DNA of 64,000 nt from positions 155,106-219,105 of the forward strand of contig JAOANE010000031.1 of assembly GCA_025194985.1 (NCBI GenBank). The letters are read 5' to 3'. The notes under the pieces were generated by a model. That model made no database searches, was not told where the DNA came from, and saw nothing but the letters and a program-made list of their open reading frames with translations. The DNA comes from Regnicoccus frigidus. Its GTDB lineage: Bacteria > Cyanobacteriota > Cyanobacteriia > PCC-6307 > Cyanobiaceae. Each line of letters starts with the position of its first letter. Position 1 is the first letter of the stretch. The position numbers were made by a program, and so were the translations under genes. Shown one piece after another: positions 41,699 through 50,720 of this stretch.

Positions 41699-44449
41699 TC
41701 AGGAACGGGAGGCAGCGCTGGTGGGATCAAGCCGCTGCGCCAGCAACGACACCGGCAGCATGGCCAGCATGGGCAGGGCAGAGATCAACCATTCTCGCAG
41801 GCCCAGCGGGGCCGTGCCGAAGAAGTTGTTCATCCAGGGCGCCTGGCTAAACAGATACTGGAGCAGCAAACCAACGCTTACCCCCAGCAGCAGGGCCGGG
41901 GCCTGACGGATCGCCTGCCAACCGCCAGCGCCCAAACGGCAGAGCCCACGCCCCACCTGGCTGATGCTGACCAGGTAGACCACCTGGGAGAGCACCAGGG
42001 CTTGAACGGCCATGGTGCGCGCCAGGTCCAGATCGGCGCCGATGGCCTTGCCCCCGAAGAAGACGCTGAAGACAAGCCCCCAGTTGAACAAGGACACCAG
42101 CAGCACCCGCCGGATCAGCCTGGGGGTCAGCAGCGGCTGGCTGGGCGGACGGGGAGGCTGAACCATCAGCCCTGTTGGCTTGGGCTCAAAGGCCAGTGGT
42201 ACGGACATGGTCAGCGAGCTGACCATGTTGAGCCAGAGCACCTGCAGGGCCGTGACCGGCAGCTCAAGCCCGAGCACGGCCGCCAGCAGGATCGTGATCG
42301 AGGCACCGCCGTTGACGGGCAGCACAAAGGCCAGGGTCTTGCGCAGATTCAGGTACACACCGCGACCCTCCTCCACGGCTGCTTCGATCGAGGCGAAATC
42401 GTCATCGGTGAGCAACATGTCAGCGGCCTGCCGGGCCACCTCGGTGCCACCGCGACCCATGGCGATGCCGATGTCGGCCTGGCGCAGGGCCGGGGCGTCA
42501 TTGACGCCGTCGCCGGTCATGGCCACCACGGCGCCATGGGCCTGCAGGGCTCGCACCAGTTCCAGTTTCTGGGTGGGGGCCACCCGGGCAAACACATCGG
42601 TGCGATCGGCGCAGGCGGCCAGGGCCTCCGGGGTCATGGCCGCCAGATCTTTGCCCTCCACCCCCACAACCGCATCACCCTGGCCGGAAAGGCCGATCTG
42701 GCGGGCGATCGCCAGGGCCGTGTCCAGGTGGTCGCCGGTGATCATCTTCACGGTGATCCCCGCCTGATGACAGGCCGCCACGGCCCGCTGCGCCTCAGGA
42801 CGGGGCGGATCGAGCATGCCCTGCAGCCCGAGGAAGTCGAGCCCTCCGGCGACGTGGTGATGATCCAGGCTGGTCTCATCGGCCGTGGCGGTGCCCATGG
42901 CGAAGGCCAGGACCCTCAGGCCCCGCCCCGCCATGGCGGTGACGGCCACCTCCACGGCGGCACCATCGAGTGGGATCGCCACGCCGGAGCGATCCAGCTG
43001 GCGCCGGCAGCGTGGCAACACCGCCTCCAGCGACCCTTTGACAAGGATGCGCCGGCTGCCGTGCAGGGTGGCCATGTACTGGTGCTCGGAGGCGAACGGA
43101 ATCGCGTCTTGGCGGGGGTGGTGGCCGAGGGCATGGTCGCGGTCGATGCCGGCCAACTCGGCCGCCACCAGCAGGGCGGCTTCGGTGGGATCGCCCACCA
43201 GATCGCCCTCCGGGTCGAGGCGGGCGTCGTTGCAAAGCAGGCCCGTGAGCAGGGTTTCCTGCAGGGCCCTGTTGTCGAGCAAGGGGTCGGGACCGCCCGA
43301 ACGGGAGGGCCAGAGATCCTCCAGGGCCACCAGGCTGCCTCCGGCATAGATCTCGCGCACCGTCATCCGGTTCTGGGTGAGGGTGCCGGTCTTGTCGGAG
43401 CAGATCACGGTGGTGCTGCCCAGGGCCTCCACGGCGGGAAGCTTGCGGATGATCGCGTTGCGCCGGGCCATGCGGCCCACGCCGATCGCCAGGGTGATGG
43501 TCACGATCGCCGGCAGCTCCTCGGGGATGGCCCCCACAGCCAGGGCCACGGCTCCGTCAAACATCTCCGCCGCCCCCCGGCCCCGGATCAAACCAACAGC
43601 AAAGGTGATGCCGGCCAGCACCAGGATAAATTGCAGCAACGTTCGGCTGAATCGCCGGATCGTGCGCGTGAGCGGGGTCGTCAGCACGGAGGGCTTGCGC
43701 AGCAGGCCGGAGATCTGACCCACTTCGGTGTCGTTTCCACTGGCCACGACAACCCCGCAGCCAACGCCCGCCGTGACGAAACTGCCCGCATAGGCCATGT
43801 CGCTCCGCTCAGCCACGGCTACTGCCTGAGCCACAGGGGCAACGCCCTTCTCCACGGGGATGGATTCGCCGGTGAGAGCTGACTCGTCGACCTGCAGGTT
43901 TCGGGCAGCCACCAACCTCAGATCAGCCGGGATCCTGGCGCCTGCCTCCAGGCGGACCAGATCACCCACAACCAGGTCCTGGGAGGGAATCAGGCGCTGC
44001 TGGCCCTCGCGGATCACCGCGCTGTCGGTGCGCACCGAGCGGGCCAGGGCAGCGATGGCGGTCTCGGCTTTGCTTTCCTGCACGAAACCGATCAGCGCGT
44101 TGATCAGGGTCACACTCCAGATCACCAGCGCTTCAGTGAGCGAATGGATCAGGGCCTTGATGGCGCCGGTGATCAGCAGGGCATAGAGGAGCGGGTCATT
44201 GAACTGCCCCAGAAAACGCCACCACAGCGGTGGCTCCCGTCGCCCGCTCAGCTCATTGGGGCCGAAACGCCTCAGTCGCAGAGCAGACTGCGGCTCGCTC
44301 AAACCCAGGAGCCCGTCGCTGCCGAGGGCAGCGAGCACAGACTCCACCTCCCAGGCATGGCCGCCGGCGACGAGTGCAGCCAGATCAGCCGCGTCTGGGT
44401 CGGGCTGCACCAATTCGGCCATGGCGACAGAGGATCGCGGACGCCCCAT
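41699..44449 (-). CDS. cation-transporting P-type ATPase (type II)
   Basis: A 916-aa P-type pump. It has an N-terminal HAWEVESVLAALGSD cation-ATPase domain, the phosphorylation motif SDKTGTLTQNRMT, KGSLEAVLPRC in the nucleotide-binding domain, MITGDHLDTALAIA and MTGDGVNDAPALRQADIGIA. The membrane motif AVGAIPEELPAIV (PEELP) groups it with type IIA pumps of the PacL/PMR1 or Na+/Ca2+ kind. The transported ion is unclear. The start may be the ATG at 44422 (MAELVQ). It lies between bicA and the permease, one transcript leftward. Confidence 0.92.
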   Translation of the reverse strand: MGRPRSSVAMAELVQPDPDAADLAALVAGGHAWEVESVLAALGSDGLLGLSEPQSALRLRRFGPNELSGRREPPLWWRFLGQFNDPLLYALLITGAIKALIHSLTEALVIWSVTLINALIGFVQESKAETAIAALARSVRTDSAVIREGQQRLIPSQDLVVGDLVRLEAGARIPADLRLVAARNLQVDESALTGESIPVEKGVAPVAQAVAVAERSDMAYAGSFVTAGVGCGVVVASGNDTEVGQISGLLRKPSVLTTPLTRTIRRFSRTLLQFILVLAGITFAVGLIRGRGAAEMFDGAVALAVGAIPEELPAIVTITLAIGVGRMARRNAIIRKLPAVEALGSTTVICSDKTGTLTQNRMTVREIYAGGSLVALEDLWPSRSGGPDPLLDNRALQETLLTGLLCNDARLDPEGDLVGDPTEAALLVAAELAGIDRDHALGHHPRQDAIPFASEHQYMATLHGSRRILVKGSLEAVLPRCRRQLDRSGVAIPLDGAAVEVAVTAMAGRGLRVLAFAMGTATADETSLDHHHVAGGLDFLGLQGMLDPPRPEAQRAVAACHQAGITVKMITGDHLDTALAIARQIGLSGQGDAVVGVEGKDLAAMTPEALAACADRTDVFARVAPTQKLELVRALQAHGAVVAMTGDGVNDAPALRQADIGIAMGRGGTEVARQAADMLLTDDDFASIEAAVEEGRGVYLNLRKTLAFVLPVNGGASITILLAAVLGLELPVTALQVLWLNMVSSLTMSVPLAFEPKPTGLMVQPPRPPSQPLLTPRLIRRVLLVSLFNWGLVFSVFFGGKAIGADLDLARTMAVQALVLSQVVYLVSISQVGRGLCRLGAGGWQAIRQAPALLLGVSVGLLLQYLFSQAPWMNNFFGTAPLGLREWLISALPMLAMLPVSLLAQRLDPTSAASRS

Positions 44450-44472
44450 GCTTTAGCGCGGTCCGGCAGCGA

Positions 44473-46122
44473 TTACGCCACGCCGGCCTTGGCCACGGCC
44501 TGATTGAGGGCAACGAGGCGGGAGAGGGTCACCCGCTCAGGGGGCAAGATCTCGAACATCCGAAGTTTTTCGAGCCTCTGGAAGGTGGTGCCCGTGGCAC
44601 CCACCACATAGACGGCGCGGCCCTTCTCGACCGCTTCTTCCACCGCGTTCTCGAGGGCCAGGGCCGCCGTGACACCCAGGTGGGTCACAGACGTGAGGTC
44701 AAAGATGACGGAATCGCAGCTGGTGATGGCGTTGTGTTCTCTGGAGATCGCCTTGGCCACCCCAAAAATCATGGCTCCATTGAGCTGGAACAGCAGCACC
44801 TTGCCCTTCGCCTGATCCAGCAGCCGCTTTTCTGCCACCGATAGATCGGTATCGCCATCGCCGGTGCTGATCGCCTTTACCCCCTGCGATTCCAGGGTGT
44901 TCATCCGCTCGATCGTCAGGAAGTTGGCCACGAACACCCCAACCCCCACCGCCACCATCAGATCCACCAGGACCGTGAGCAGAATCACCCCGTACATGAT
45001 CAGGGCCCCCTTCATCGAGAGGTGATGGGCCCGCTTGAGGAAGCCCCAGTCGATGATGTCGATCCCCACCTTGAGGGCGATGCCGGCGAGCACGGCCATC
45101 GGAATCGAGGAGGCCAGCCCCGAGGCTCCCAGGATCACCACCATCAACACGACGGCCCGGGTCAGGCCGGAGAGGGCCGTGCGACCGCCGGCCTGAATGT
45201 TCACGACCGTGCCCATCGTGGCACCGGCTCCGGCGATGCCACCGAACAGGCCGGAGACCACATTGCCCAGGCCCTGCCCCAGTAACTCTTTGTTGGAATT
45301 GTGCTCGGTGCGGGTGAGGCTGTCGGCCACCATCGAGGTGAGCAGGGCATCAATGGAGCCCAGCATCCCCAGCACCGCGCCATAGAAAAGCATGCGCTGG
45401 ATTTCGCCGGGCATGAAGGTGGGGAGCTGGAGAGGCGGGAGACCGGAGGGAATCCAGCCGATGCGGCGGATGTCCTCACCACCGAAGATCAGCAAAGAGA
45501 TCACCGTTCCCGCCACCAGAGCCAACAACTGGGGGGGCACCAGTTGCTTGAACCGGGAGGGCGTGAACCAGATGATCGCCACCGTGAGCAGCGCCAGAAA
45601 GGTTTCGATCGGCTGCGTCTGGCCCAGCAACTCAGGGATCGCCCGCAGGGTCCCCATCACACCGCCGGGGGGAATGGCCTGGCCCAGGAACGGACCGATC
45701 TGAAGAATGATCAGGATGATGCCGATCCCGGACATGAAGCCCGAGATCACGGTGTAGGGCATCATCGTGATGTAACGACCCAGCTTCAGCAGTCCGAAGA
45801 GAATCTGGAAGGCGCCGGCCAGCATCACCACCGTGAAGGCCATGGCCATGCCGTTCTCCGGATTCGCGGCAGTGAGGCCAGCGATCACCGTCGTCATCAC
45901 CACGGTCATGGGACCGGTGGGTTCGGAGATCAAGGTGGGAGTGCCTCCGAACAGGGCGGCAAAGAATCCCACCAGCACCGCCCCCCACAGACCGGAAGCG
46001 GCCCCAGCCCCGGACGCGACACCAAAGGCCAACGCCATCGGCAGGGCAATCACCGCAGCGGTGACACCCCCGAACAGATCACCCTTGAGATGATGGAAGT
46101 TGATGCGATTGGTGATCATCAA
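44473..46122 (-). CDS. bicA: SulP-family bicarbonate transporter BicA
   Basis: A 549-aa SulP transporter nearly collinear with cyanobacterial BicA: it opens MMITNRINFHHLKGDLFGGV, has FFAALFGGTPTLISEPTGPM, SLTRTEHNSNKELLGQGLGN and GGIAGAGATMGTVVNIQAGG in the membrane domain, and a C-terminal STAS domain (HLGVTAALALENAVEEAVEK). BicA takes up HCO3- with Na+ at high flux and modest affinity. The gene heads an operon with a P-type ATPase and an ion permease, which could restore the Na+ gradient. Confidence 0.93.
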   Translation of the reverse strand: MMITNRINFHHLKGDLFGGVTAAVIALPMALAFGVASGAGAASGLWGAVLVGFFAALFGGTPTLISEPTGPMTVVMTTVIAGLTAANPENGMAMAFTVVMLAGAFQILFGLLKLGRYITMMPYTVISGFMSGIGIILIILQIGPFLGQAIPPGGVMGTLRAIPELLGQTQPIETFLALLTVAIIWFTPSRFKQLVPPQLLALVAGTVISLLIFGGEDIRRIGWIPSGLPPLQLPTFMPGEIQRMLFYGAVLGMLGSIDALLTSMVADSLTRTEHNSNKELLGQGLGNVVSGLFGGIAGAGATMGTVVNIQAGGRTALSGLTRAVVLMVVILGASGLASSIPMAVLAGIALKVGIDIIDWGFLKRAHHLSMKGALIMYGVILLTVLVDLMVAVGVGVFVANFLTIERMNTLESQGVKAISTGDGDTDLSVAEKRLLDQAKGKVLLFQLNGAMIFGVAKAISREHNAITSCDSVIFDLTSVTHLGVTAALALENAVEEAVEKGRAVYVVGATGTTFQRLEKLRMFEILPPERVTLSRLVALNQAVAKAGVA

Positions 46123-46285
46123 CGGGTGGCTGGAGTGCGGCGCGGAGCAACCTTAGAAACTGCACCGATGCCATCCCTTGCTTTGCCCTGGATCTGTGGC
46201 AACACGCTGCAGAGCCGCCAGCGGAAACGAAGGAGGCAGGACACCAGTCCCATGACCCGTCAGACTCCCACCTGCCTCTCGCCGT

Positions 46286-46315
46286 CCTGCCGTGCTCAGC
46301 CCTGCCGTGCTCAGC
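46286..46315. repeat. perfect 15-bp tandem duplication at the antiporter start
   Basis: Units 46286-46300 and 46301-46315 are identical (CCTGCCGTGCTCAGC). Each carries a GTG, giving two in-frame start candidates at 46292 and 46307. Confidence 0.9.
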
Positions 46316-47428
46316 GTCGTGGAGATCGTCGTTGGAATCCTGCTGCTGTTCGGAGGCGGCGAGCTGTTCGTTCAGGGTTCGGTGGCGCTGGCCCTGCTAT
46401 TTGGTATCCCTCAGCTGGTGATCGGGCTCACCGTCGTCGCTCTGGGCACCAGCACACCGGAACTGTTCGTGAGCCTGCTGTCCACGCTTCAGGGTTCCGA
46501 TGATCTGGCCGTGAGCAATGTGGTCGGCAGCAACATCTTCAACATGATGGTGGTGCTGGGCTGCAGCGCCGTGATCCTGCCGTTGCGGGTGCAGAGCCGG
46601 CTCGTCCGCCGTGACGTGCCGATCCTGCTGGCGGTATCGATGGCGGTGTGGGGCATGGCCTCGGCCGGGCGGGTCACCTGGCAGGCGGGTGTGGCCTTGC
46701 TGGTGGCCCTGGTGATCAACACCATCTGGGAAATTCGCACATCAAGGGAAGCCAAAATCTCCGAGGCCGCCGATTCTCAAGGCGGTCTGTCCAAAGAAGG
46801 CGGTTCCGAGGGAGATAACGACCTGGATCTAGGCGAGTCAGACATCAGCCTGAAGCCGGCCCTGATCAAGTTGGTGGCCGGCCTGGCCGTGCTGATCTGG
46901 GGGTCGCAGATTCTGGTGAAGGGGGCCACGGCGATCGCCCTTGGCCTGGGGGTGAGCCAGACCGTGATCGGACTGACGATCGTTTCGGCCGGCACCTCGA
47001 TGCCGGAACTGGTCACTTCAATCGTGGCGGCCCTGCGGGGCAAGGGCGATCTGGCGATCGGCAACGTGGTGGGCAGCAACCTGATGAACCAGATGCTGAT
47101 CCTGGGCAGCTGCGCCTTTCTCTCGGGAAGCCGGGGCCTCACGGTCGACCCGACCATGATTCAGCGGGATCTGCCGATCATGGTGGCCACCACCCTGGCC
47201 TGCCTGCCGATCTTCTGGACAGGCGGAGTGATCACCCGCCGCGAGGGGGGGATCTTGCTCGGCCTGTACGGCCTTTTCCTGCTGGAGCAAGTTGTGCCTT
47301 ATGTGCAGCCCGAGCTGAGTGCTCCGCTGCAATGGTTCACCCTGCTGGTGGTGGTCCCGGCAGTTGTTTTGCTCCTGGTGGTCCAGTCGGCCGGCTACTG
47401 GCGCTCCGAGAAGCGGCTCAGGGCCTGA
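46292..47428 (+). CDS. CaCA-family calcium/sodium (cation/H+) antiporter
   Basis: About 378 aa with two homologous halves joined by an acidic cytoplasmic loop (GGSEGDNDLDLGESD). Each half has a signature alpha-repeat: VIGLTVVALGTSTPELFVSL with VVGSNIFNMMVVLGC, and VIGLTIVSAGTSMPELVTSI with VVGSNLMNQMLILGS. This is the YrbG-type exchanger. It starts with GTG at 46292 or 46307, both inside a 15-bp tandem duplication. It diverges from bicA; the 170-bp gap between holds shared promoters. Confidence 0.9.
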   Translation: MLSPAVLSVVEIVVGILLLFGGGELFVQGSVALALLFGIPQLVIGLTVVALGTSTPELFVSLLSTLQGSDDLAVSNVVGSNIFNMMVVLGCSAVILPLRVQSRLVRRDVPILLAVSMAVWGMASAGRVTWQAGVALLVALVINTIWEIRTSREAKISEAADSQGGLSKEGGSEGDNDLDLGESDISLKPALIKLVAGLAVLIWGSQILVKGATAIALGLGVSQTVIGLTIVSAGTSMPELVTSIVAALRGKGDLAIGNVVGSNLMNQMLILGSCAFLSGSRGLTVDPTMIQRDLPIMVATTLACLPIFWTGGVITRREGGILLGLYGLFLLEQVVPYVQPELSAPLQWFTLLVVVPAVVLLLVVQSAGYWRSEKRLRA

Positions 47429-47440
47429 TCTCTGCCAGAC

Positions 47441-47464
47441 AGCCAAAGCCAAAGCCAAAGCCAA
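47441..47464. repeat. hexanucleotide microsatellite (AGCCAA)x4
   Basis: Four exact copies of a 6-base unit lie in the 115-bp gap between the antiporter and cysK. Length variation here could change spacing upstream of the cysK promoter, but no function is shown. Confidence 0.75.
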
Positions 47465-47543
47465 AACCACAAGACTTTTGCTCCCCTTGCCTAGGGTCGA
47501 AGTCTGAAAATAGTTTTGCCTCGTTGATGCCAGGGATCCACCG

Positions 47544-48524
47544 ATGACCACGATCTTCGCCGACAGCAGCCTCAGCATCGGCCGCACCCCGCTGGTCAAG
47601 CTCAACCGGGTGGTGGGCGAGAGCAAGGCCACGGTGCTGGCCAAAATTGAGGGGCGCAACCCGGCTTTCTCGGTGAAATGCCGGATCGGCGCGGCGATGA
47701 TCTGGCAGGCGGAGAAAGATGGCCTGCTCGGTCCTGGCAAGGAGTTGATCGAGCCCACCAGCGGCAACACCGGCATTGCCCTGGCCTTCGTGGCGGCTTC
47801 GCGGGGTCTGCCGCTCACCCTCACCATGCCGGAGACGATGAGCCTGGAGCGGCGCAAGCTGCTGGCCGCCTATGGCGCCCAACTGGAGCTCACCGAAGGC
47901 CGGCTCGGCATGACAGGAGCCGTGGGCCGCGCCCGTGAGATCGCCGCCTCCGATCCCGAGCGCTACGTGTTGCTGCAGCAGTTCTCCAACCCCGCCAACC
48001 CCCAGATCCACCACGACACCACCGGCCCGGAAATCTGGGACGACACCGAAGGCACCGTGGATGTGCTGGTGGCGGGCGTGGGCACCGGCGGCACGATCAC
48101 CGGCGTCAGCCGCTACATCAAGACCACCCTGGGCCAGCCCCTGGTGTCGGTGGCGGTCGAACCGGAGAACAGCCCGGTGATCAGCCAAGCCATGCAGGGG
48201 CAGCCATTGGTGCCTGGGCCCCACAAAATCCAGGGGATCGGCGCCGGTTTCGTACCCGATAACCTCGACCTCAGCCTGGTGGATCGGGTGGAAGCCGTCA
48301 GCAACGAAGAGGCCGTGGAGATGGCCCGGCGGCTGATGCGTGAGGAAGGCATCCTGGCGGGGATCTCCTGCGGAGCGGCCACGGTGGCGGCCCTTCGCCT
48401 GGCCGCCGAAGCGGCCTACGCAGGCCAAACGATCGTTGTGGTGCTGCCCGATTCCGGCGAGCGCTATCTCAGCTCTGTGCTGTTTGAAGGGGTCTTCGAT
48501 TCGGCTGGCCTGGCGCTGGTGTGA
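47544..48524 (+). CDS. cysK: cysteine synthase A (O-acetylserine sulfhydrylase)
   Basis: A 326-aa PLP enzyme. The cofactor Lys is Lys45 in GRNPAFSVKCRIG, the substrate loop is PTSGNTGIALAF, and the phosphate loop is VAGVGTGGTITGVSRY; LAGISCGAATVAALR follows near the C-terminus. It makes cysteine from O-acetylserine and sulfide. The ATG at 47544 begins MTTIFADSSLSIGRTPLV. The gene is convergent with hypE, 12 bp away; no terminator fits in that gap. Confidence 0.95.
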   Translation: MTTIFADSSLSIGRTPLVKLNRVVGESKATVLAKIEGRNPAFSVKCRIGAAMIWQAEKDGLLGPGKELIEPTSGNTGIALAFVAASRGLPLTLTMPETMSLERRKLLAAYGAQLELTEGRLGMTGAVGRAREIAASDPERYVLLQQFSNPANPQIHHDTTGPEIWDDTEGTVDVLVAGVGTGGTITGVSRYIKTTLGQPLVSVAVEPENSPVISQAMQGQPLVPGPHKIQGIGAGFVPDNLDLSLVDRVEAVSNEEAVEMARRLMREEGILAGISCGAATVAALRLAAEAAYAGQTIVVVLPDSGERYLSSVLFEGVFDSAGLALV

Positions 48525-48536
48525 CTGCCGCAGTGG

Positions 48537-49586
48537 TCAGCAGATGCGCGGCAGTTGCTCGCCCTGGCCCAGCGTTAACCGCCGAAGCACCCCGTAGGCG
48601 TTCTCCAGCAGCACGATGCCGCCCATAGCGCTACCGGCAGCGGCCACCGTGCCGATGATCGCGGCTTCGGGCTGGAAGGTCTGAAGCACGGCACGGGCTT
48701 GCTCCGCCTGGGCGGTGGGTAGGAACAGGACGAGGCGGCCTTCGTTGGCCATGGCCAGCGGGTCAAGGCCCAATAGGGCGCAGGCACTGGCCACAGCGGG
48801 CGCAATCGGCACGGCCGCCTCCTGGATCCGTAGCTCCAGCCCGACGCCGCGGGCGATTTCAGTGAGCGCGCTGGCGAGCCCACCGCGGGTGAGGTCCCGC
48901 AGGGCATGCACGGCCAGCCCTTCCGCCAGCAGCGCCTGCACCGCCGGCAGGAGCGAGGCCAAATCACTTTGCAGATCCGTACGGAAGCCCAGCTCCTGGC
49001 GTGCCGCCAGGATCGCCACCCCGTGGCGTCCCAGATCGCCACTCACCAGGATCGCGTCACCGAGCTGAACCGCAGGTGGGCCGATGGCGGGACCCGGCCC
49101 CAGGCGGCCCACGGCGCTGGTGGTGATGAAAATGCCATCCCCCTTGCCCCGCTCCACCACCTTGGTGTCGCCGGTCACCACCGGAACGCCGCACTCCGCA
49201 GCCACTGTGCGGATGGCAGCCACTATGTGCCGAAGCATGGCCATCGCCAGGCCTTCCTCCAGGATCAGAGCCAGGCTGAGGGCCAAGGGGCATGCGCCCA
49301 CCATCGCCAGGTCGTTGACGGTGCCGATCACCGCCAGCCGGCCAATGTCGCCGCCAGGGAAAACCAAGGGCCGCACCACATAAGAGTCGGTGGTGAAGGC
49401 CAGTGCCCCAGGCCCAGCAGCAAGCGTGGCAGCATCGTGAAGGACCCCATCGGCGGGACCGAAGGCCGGCACAAACAGCTCCTCAATCAGCCGCTGGCTG
49501 AGGCCGCCGCCGCCACCATGGCCCAGCTGAACCCGTTCGGCGGGATCTGAGGGCATGGGGCAGCCGACTCCGTGCATGATCTCCAT
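48537..49586 (-). CDS. hypE: hydrogenase maturation protein HypE (carbamoyl dehydratase)
   Basis: A 349-aa AIR-synthase-fold protein. It has GHGGGGGLSQRLIEELF at the N-terminus, FTTDSYVVRPLVFPGGDIG, the VTGDTKVVERGKGDGIFI segment, and the defining C-terminal PRIC, whose Cys is carbamoylated by HypF and dehydrated to a thiocyanate for the CN ligands of [NiFe] hydrogenase. It is the last gene of the seven-gene minus-strand operon, starting 3 bp after hypD ends. Confidence 0.95.
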   Translation of the reverse strand: MEIMHGVGCPMPSDPAERVQLGHGGGGGLSQRLIEELFVPAFGPADGVLHDAATLAAGPGALAFTTDSYVVRPLVFPGGDIGRLAVIGTVNDLAMVGACPLALSLALILEEGLAMAMLRHIVAAIRTVAAECGVPVVTGDTKVVERGKGDGIFITTSAVGRLGPGPAIGPPAVQLGDAILVSGDLGRHGVAILAARQELGFRTDLQSDLASLLPAVQALLAEGLAVHALRDLTRGGLASALTEIARGVGLELRIQEAAVPIAPAVASACALLGLDPLAMANEGRLVLFLPTAQAEQARAVLQTFQPEAAIIGTVAAAGSAMGGIVLLENAYGVLRRLTLGQGEQLPRIC

Positions 49587-49589
49587 CGC

Positions 49590-50720
49590 TCAGGGCACCC
49601 CGGCTGCAGCGCTGCCGTCCCGTTGGCGATAGTGCCAGTAGGCGGCGCAGGCCCCTTCCGCAGACACCATCGGTGCCCCCAGCGGCCGCTCCGGCGTGCA
49701 GGCCACCCCGAAGGAGGGGCAGTCTGTGGGGCGGTCCAGGCCCTGCAGAACCCGGCCGCTGATGCAGATAGAGGGGCTGCCAAGAGAGGCTGCTGGGATT
49801 CCAGGAGAAGACGCTTGCATGAAATCGGCATCAAGGGCGTCGTAGGGCGGCCGCAGGCGCAGACCGCTGGCAGGGAACACGCCAAGGCCACGCCATTCCT
49901 GATCCACCGGCTCGAACACCCGCGCGATCAGGGCCCGGGCCGCAGCGTTTCCCTGCGGCGGGCTGGCGCGGGTATAGGCGTTCTCCACCCTGCTCTCGCC
50001 CCGCTCCAGCTGCCGCACGCAGCACAACACTCCCTCCAGCAGGTCCACCGGCTCGAAACCCGTGACCACCACCGGCACGCGGAAGCGTTGGCAGATCGGC
50101 TCCAGCTCCTCGCTACCCATCACCGCACAGACGTGGCCAGCGGCCAGGAAGCCCTGCACACGGCCTTCCGGAGCTGCCAGCAACGCCTCCATCGCCGGGG
50201 GGATCCGCACATGCACCACAAGCAGAGCCAAGTTGGTAAGCCCCGACCGCCAGGCCTGATGGGCCAGCAAGGCGGTGGCCGGCGCTGTGGTCTCGAAGCC
50301 CACCGCGAAGAACACCACACGGCAGCCTGGATGATCTCGGGCGATGGCAAGCACATCGAGGGGTGAAGCGACGACCCGGACATTGGCGCCTTCGGCACGC
50401 TGTTCCAGCAGGCTGCGGCCCGCCGATCCCGGCACCCGCAGCATGTCGCCGTAGGAGCAGAGGATCACCCCGGGGCTGGTGGACAGCTCCAGGGCCCGAT
50501 CAATCGCCGCCGCCGGAGTGACGCAGACCGGGCAGCCGGGTCCGTGAATCAGCTCCAGACCATCGGGCAGCAGACGGTCGAGACCATGGCGCAGGATCGC
50601 GTGGGTCTGGCCGCCGCAGACCTCCATCAGGGTCCAGGGACGCGTGGTGGCCTGGCGCAGTTCGGCGGTGAGGCGCCGCACCCGCTCCGGCCGGCGGAAG
50701 GGCTCCAGCAGGGCGCTCAC
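49590..50720 (-). CDS. hypD: hydrogenase maturation protein HypD
   Basis: A 376-aa iron-sulfur scaffold. The conserved motifs are MEVCGGQTHAILRHGL with Cys35, IHGPGCPVCVTPA with Cys63 and Cys66, and YGDMLRVPGS. The VFFAVGFETTAP segment and the C-terminal cluster cysteines (DCPSFGVACTPE) are in place. HypD holds the Fe(CN)2CO unit with HypC. The GTG at 50720 is chosen since it makes a GTGA overlap with the upstream stop; further upstream the frame is only an overlap of the neighbouring gene. Confidence 0.94.
   Translation of the reverse strand: MSALLEPFRRPERVRRLTAELRQATTRPWTLMEVCGGQTHAILRHGLDRLLPDGLELIHGPGCPVCVTPAAAIDRALELSTSPGVILCSYGDMLRVPGSAGRSLLEQRAEGANVRVVASPLDVLAIARDHPGCRVVFFAVGFETTAPATALLAHQAWRSGLTNLALLVVHVRIPPAMEALLAAPEGRVQGFLAAGHVCAVMGSEELEPICQRFRVPVVVTGFEPVDLLEGVLCCVRQLERGESRVENAYTRASPPQGNAAARALIARVFEPVDQEWRGLGVFPASGLRLRPPYDALDADFMQASSPGIPAASLGSPSICISGRVLQGLDRPTDCPSFGVACTPERPLGAPMVSAEGACAAYWHYRQRDGSAAAGVP

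Noticed and set aside
41441..43882. An 813-codon open frame on the plus strand opposite the P-type ATPase and permease
   Set aside because: It is a His/Gln/Gly-rich antisense shadow typical of G+C-rich DNA. The minus strand encodes well-conserved proteins with all motifs.
47441..47464. CRISPR-like repeat
   Set aside because: The unit is a 6-base microsatellite without spacers; no repeat-spacer array is present anywhere in the window.
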